64,000 nucleotides of DNA from Pseudisothecium myosuroides (Eukaryota > Streptophyta > Bryopsida > Hypnales > Lembophyllaceae): contig OX637293.1 in NCBI GenBank assembly GCA_951799445.1, positions 14,136,001 to 14,200,000 on the forward strand, written 5' to 3'. Every line of letters starts with the position of its first letter. Position 1 is the stretch's first letter. Shown here piece by piece: positions 59,553 through 64,000 of this stretch. The position numbers were made by a program, and so were the translations under genes. Below the pieces are notes generated by a model. That model was not told the origin of the DNA. It saw only the letters and a program-made list of their open reading frames with translations, and did not search any database.

Positions 59553-61980
59553 CTTGTGTGACCTCCTGTCCTGTCACCTCTCAGACCGTATGCTTGAGAA
59601 TCGCTGGAAACTTGTTCACGATGTCGCTGAGCTAGACAGCGAGAACTTTCTCAAACTCCGTTCTGCAGCCTAGGGTCCGAGCTCATTTCCAGTTCTGATA
59701 TTAATTACACACCAACAATAAGACTGAGATTTGAATCCATATTGATAAAAACACAGCGAGAACTTTAAATCAAATTCAAGTACCTGAACAAAGTAGTCGG
59801 TTGCGTGCTCTGCAAAGTCCAGTGAGCACCACGCCATGTCCTCATTCAAGTCAAGAAGCAGCTAGCTCTGCCACCGATCTGGGTTGCCCCAATTCCATCC
59901 CGTCCAAACCAACTTAGTCTGAATCTCAACGTGAAAGCAACCAAATACCACTTCGACCAAGATCTTTCTACCAGACCACAGACATTGGCATGCGTACTAA
60001 ACATTCTATTCCAGGTAGGATTGATAGAGAGACACATGCATGCAGTCATCCCCACTAGCTAGCCAAGTTAAGAACATCAATTCAGAGAGGAAATCATTTT
60101 GAAGATTGAAGACCGTTTTGCAAACAACCAGGTTCATGATTTGAGAAATTCTACTGATTTACGTACATATGTTTATATAGCAGACCTGAAAGCCTCCAAA
60201 ACATTTGCATTCAACAAAAACGCAGCTCTTACTCGTCCCGCCGATGCTCATAGAGGGTCGGACTCTTTGTTCCAAGGTTAATAAAGCAACAGGCATTGGG
60301 AGACGCTGTAACTTAACATCGATTAACCGTGAGTTGCAGCTGCAAAAGTGCACAGTGAACTTAACTCTTCCAACACTGCAACTACAGCCGGAGCTTCAGT
60401 AGACCCTTGGTGAACAAGCAAGATGCGGGAGTTTTGATTTGTAACACATTAGGAACCACAAAAGAAAGAAGGGCATACTTTACATAATTAAGGTAAACTT
60501 AGAGTCCCTATTTGTGCCATCGGCTATTGATACTTAAGATATGTTCGCAACTTGGTGTTAAAGGTGGTGTTTGGAATGTGAATCCGGTCCAAAAGAAGGT
60601 CTAAATTTGTTCCTAAGACCCTCAGTAACAATAATCTTTAACACCAAGTGCGAACATACCTTTAGTGGCATAAAATAGAAAGGGAACACTCTTTAACATT
60701 ATTAAGGTAGAGTTAGAGTCTTTGTTTGGGCCATCTACTAATGGCAAGGTGCAAAAGAACTTGTTTTCTTCACTTTAAATGCAAATATCTTGCAATCTAT
60801 TGGGTCCAATTGTGTGAAATTTCTTCTACACATTTTTGTACAAATCTATTAAAAGATCCTATAGTTGAATATTCAAAAAATCATATGACTATTACTATTA
60901 AAAAAAATTGTCTCTTTGCATTGGAAATAATAGTTTTGAATGTTTTTTAAAATAAAAATTGACCTTCAGATTGTAGGGGTTAGGGACATGGAAAAATTTC
61001 TTTCTAAAATTGATTATAGGCTGAATATTTGTAATTATCACGAAAATGTTGAATATTTGTAACATTATTAATATGATAATTTTCACACCCTAAATTTTCT
61101 GGTTCTAAGTTAAAACCTTCAATTGGGCATCCGACTGAATACATCAAACAAATTATAAAGTAATTTGCCCCTAAAAATAGCTCTTCAACTCTCAAAGGTC
61201 ACATTTATTTATATTATTTTTGTCAATGATATTTATATCAAGAGAAGGTTTATCTAGATTGAAATGTAAATTGTCGTCATTGGAAAAAGTAAAAGTTAAA
61301 TAAAAATATTTAAATAATTTAAATAACAAACAAATAAATAATTTGGATGTATTTGTATGTTTGTAATGATTTTTTTTTGTTGGGGCCAACAAATTTTTAT
61401 AAAAATTATAAATTGATATCTCTTCCTTACAATACAATCATCAAAACAATGTTTTTCAACAAAATTTGAACCAAAAATTGAAAATTCTTTCTATAATTGA
61501 TTGTAGATTGAATATTTGTGATTTTTACAAGATTTAAAAAAAAATTTCAAATGTTAATTTCTAATCATAGTGATTTTTGAATATTTTTATTTTATTTTTT
61601 TGTTCAAGTCATTTTTAAAGGATCATTTTTTGGATTGAAAAGTTACTTTTTGAGTCTCCTTAGAATTATAGACTATTTGCAAAACAAAATCTTCATAATC
61701 TGTACTATAAAAATGTTGAAGAACTAATACAAGAATCTGCAATAAAAAAATAAATGAAAAAATACATTTTTGTGTGTTTGGGATGTATTTTTATTCATCC
61801 ATTTTTTGGAATTTGAATGCTTGGTCCTAAAAGGATAAATGAAGAAGTTCTATATTTTAAGAAAGGTAATAGGATAGTCACTAGTAGAAAGAGATTTAAA
61901 GACCACATGAGATATATTCTTGTCCAAACTTATGCCTTTGATGTTAATTGGGAAAATGAATGGACTATATTTTGGGTATA
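59553..61980. other. Upstream of the F-box gene; AT-rich and mobile-element DNA
   Basis: 59553-60400 is less AT-rich and may hold the F-box gene promoter and 5' UTR. A second copy of the 118-bp TIR element lies at 60540-60658. DNA from 60700 on is very AT-rich with no gene seen. Confidence 0.5.
60540..60658. mobile_element. 118-bp TIR element, copy 2
   Basis: Ends TATGTTCGCAACTTGGTGTT and TAACACCAAGTGCGAACATA are inverted. The internal sequence is shared with the copy in PPR4 intron 9 (29416-29533). Confidence 0.8.
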
Positions 61981-62834
61981 TGGGTGATTGCAAGAAACAC
62001 TTGTACTATTTGCTGCGTTTCTCATTTTTGGCCTTTTAGTATTTTTAGTACTACAAGTCACCTTCAGTACTATTGGGGGCATGGAATATAAAATCTAAAT
62101 AATCAATTGGATTTCAAATTTACTACTGACAACATGTGATGTTCATCATTGGATGACAAAAATGGATGGAAATATTTAATGTTCCTTAAAAAAAAATAAT
62201 TTACATTAGTAGATAGGAGATACTGCAAGCCTACGAGTATTATTGAGTCTTTTTTTGTACCCTGAAGTACTATTTTGAGCCATAGGCTACATTTACCCTA
62301 GAAAATGAGACTCCCTCCATTTTTATTTTTGAAAGTTAGAAAATGAATTTGAAAAACTTATTTTAAAAGTGGCCATTGTTGTCAACTAAGAGCAAAGTAG
62401 GAAGATCAAAGCTAGAAGTAAAAAATCATTTTTGGTTCAACATAAATGCAATCTAAATATAGCATATTTTAGGCCAATGTAAAACACAAATAGAATATGT
62501 TTTTGGAAATCCCTCTTCTAGAAAGGTGTATTTCTATTAGAAGAGCTAGCCTACTAAATTTGACAACGTAACTCTTCAAAAAAGGTACTCAATAGTACTA
62601 AAAAACACCAAAACCGCATGTGTGATATATATATTCAAAATTCAATTTCACCTATAGAATTAATTTTGAAAAAATCCAAATGATTCAAGTGCATTTTCTA
62701 TTGGTATAGAAAGCTTGCTTTTAAATTTCATGTTCATTCAGTCATTTTTGCAGTACTTAATACTTATGGTACAAAACAACTTCCGCATTGCACGTGTGAC
62801 AGAAAATAGTATAGGTGTTTCTTGCAATCACCCA
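61981..62834. mobile_element. 854-bp TIR element flanked by a ~95-bp direct repeat
   Basis: Ends TGGGTGATTGCAAGAAACAC and GTGTTTCTTGCAATCACCCA are inverted, with TA on either side. Outside the element both flanks carry the same ~95-bp sequence (AAAGAGAT...GACCA.ATGAGATATAT through GGAAAATGAATGGACTATA) in direct orientation (about 61879-61968 and 62848-62931). No transposase frame seen. Confidence 0.6.
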
Positions 62835-63090
62835 TATTAGTTTTCTAAAGAGATCAAAAGACCAAATGAGATATATTTTTGTCCAAATGCCTTTTATGTT
62901 AATTGGGAAAATGAATGGACTATACTTTATAGCAAAAAAATGATGATTGAAACACATAAATTCCAACTCTAAGTGTAGAAAACTAATATACCCAAAGTAC
63001 TTAAATTAAAGCTCATCAAATAAGAATTTTTGTACTTCAATAATCAAGGTTTTGTTATAAAGTACTTTAATTCAAGCTCATCAAATTGAA

Positions 63091-63449
63091 GTTCATGTGA
63101 TCAATCAAACTATTGATCCATCCTTCAATCATTCTTTGTTTTGCCGAGGTAAGTGGTTGCAAGTTACCGGTCCACTAGTTCCTAGGCAAGTTCTTGAAGT
63201 TCATGTGATCAATCAAACTATTGATCCTTCCTTCAATCATTCTTTATTTTGGTGAGGTAAGTGGTTGCAGATAAGTGGTTGCAAGTTACCAGTCCACTAG
63301 TTCCTAGGCAAGTTCTTGAAGTTTATATGATAAATCAAACTATTGATCCTTCCTTCAATCATTCTTTGTTTTGGCGAGGTAAGTGGTCCACTAGTTCCTA
63401 GGCAAGTTCTTGAAGTTTATGTGATTAATCAAACTATTGATCTTTCCTT
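63091..63449. repeat. ~108-bp tandem array, 3.3 copies
   Basis: Units start at 63091, 63199, 63321 and 63415 with GTT(C/T)AT(G/A)TGAT, each followed by AATCAAACTATTGATC and ending CTAGGCAAGTTCTTGAA. Lengths are 108, 122 and 94 bp because of small internal duplications and deletions (an extra AAGTGGTTGCAGAT in unit 2). The fourth unit is cut at 63449 by a CACTA-like element. Confidence 0.85.
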
Positions 63450-64000
63450 CACTACAAGAATATGGGACTTAAATGACTGTAAAATATGACTGAAATTTGG
63501 TCGTGTTGAACACTTTCAACTACAAAATGACTCGGGGGTTCTACAGTCATTGTGGACAAGTCCTTTATGTAAATGACTGCGGGTATATTATCACCATCCA
63601 TTTAATACTTGGATGTACAAATGGATGAAGAATTCAATGGTTAGCTAAGTGATAAAGAAAGTTTGGCTTAAAGAAATGGCTATGAAGCTGCCATGTGGAA
63701 AGCACAGACCCATTGAAAATTTGATGTGGACATCCACGTGGCTAGTCATTCTACAGTCATTTTGTAGTAACAACAAACCCATTTTAAATCTGACGTGGAC
63801 ACCCACACAGCCAGTCATTTCAAAGTCATTTTGAAGTTATAATTGCCACATGGCAGTCATTCTGTAGTCATTTTGAGGTGACATGGTTTTAGGGTTTAGG
63901 TTACTTTCTTAGAACAAATAGAAATGTAGTGAAAAATGCATGAGGAATAGTCATTCTATAGTCATTTAAAAATGCATTTGGAGTTCTACAACAAACATTG
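63450..64000. mobile_element. CACTA-like transposon, left end (runs off the window)
   Basis: Begins CACTACAAGAATATGGGACT and is dense in AATGACTG / CAGTCATTT motifs in both orientations (at least a dozen between 63470 and 63970), as expected of CACTA subterminal repeats that bind transposase. It interrupts the tandem array. The far end is outside the window, so size and coding capacity are unknown. Confidence 0.75.

Noticed and set aside
1..64000. tRNA, rRNA, CRISPR or bacterial-type operons
   Set aside because: I found no tRNA or rRNA signature and no spaced direct-repeat arrays. The spliced genes show this is plant nuclear DNA.

Overview
This is nuclear DNA from a land plant. It holds spliced genes with GT-AG introns, several proteins with plastid transit-type N-termini, plant-only families (PPR-DYW, PPR4, SEX4, CRL, plastid MsrB) and AT-rich intergenic DNA full of small DNA transposons. 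The intronless DYW-type PPR gene, built from nearly identical ~101-residue blocks, together with modest intron lengths, suggests a bryophyte, probably a moss. That is an inference; no marker in the window fixes the species.

Layout. 1-910: 5' exons of a minus-strand gene running off the left edge. 2829-5849 (-): PPR-DYW organellar RNA-editing factor. 6257-7043 (-): C-terminal exons of an OSB-like organellar ssDNA-binding protein with a PDF motif but no visible OB-fold. 9169-11163 (+): NOP16 ribosome-biogenesis factor, four exons. 14145-18213 (-): SEX4-type phosphoglucan phosphatase, 13 exons. 20613-23652 (-): CRL, nine exons, head-to-head with 24213-31331 (+): PPR4-type RRM+PPR protein, 12 exons including one GC-AG intron. 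35614-37106 (+): plastid MsrB, three exons. 37777-42974 (-): DHHC S-acyltransferase, nine exons. 51434-53150 (-): RING-IBR-RING gene truncated inside RING2. 58077-59552 (-): single-exon F-box gene.

Four consecutive nuclear genes between 14 and 37 kb encode plastid proteins: transitory starch breakdown (SEX4), envelope/plastid division (CRL), rps12 trans-splicing class (PPR4) and oxidised-methionine repair (MsrB). Proximity does not show co-regulation, except possibly for CRL and PPR4, which share a 560-bp divergent promoter.

The remaining DNA is dominated by non-autonomous transposons: Stowaway-like, pogo/Emigrant-like, Harbinger-like, hAT-like and CACTA-like elements, a multicopy TIR family starting TAAGGTA, and an L1-type LINE 3' end. 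The clearest structures are a perfect 203-bp CACTA-like palindrome with a TAC target duplication, and a CACTA-like end that interrupts a tandem-repeat array at the right edge. I found no evidence for a new multi-gene biological system. The most unusual items are the truncated RBR gene ending beside an interstitial telomere repeat, the 303-bp block homogeneity of the PPR gene, and the OSB gene with no recognisable OB-fold. Exon boundaries were read by hand from splice signals, reading phase and protein-family continuity.
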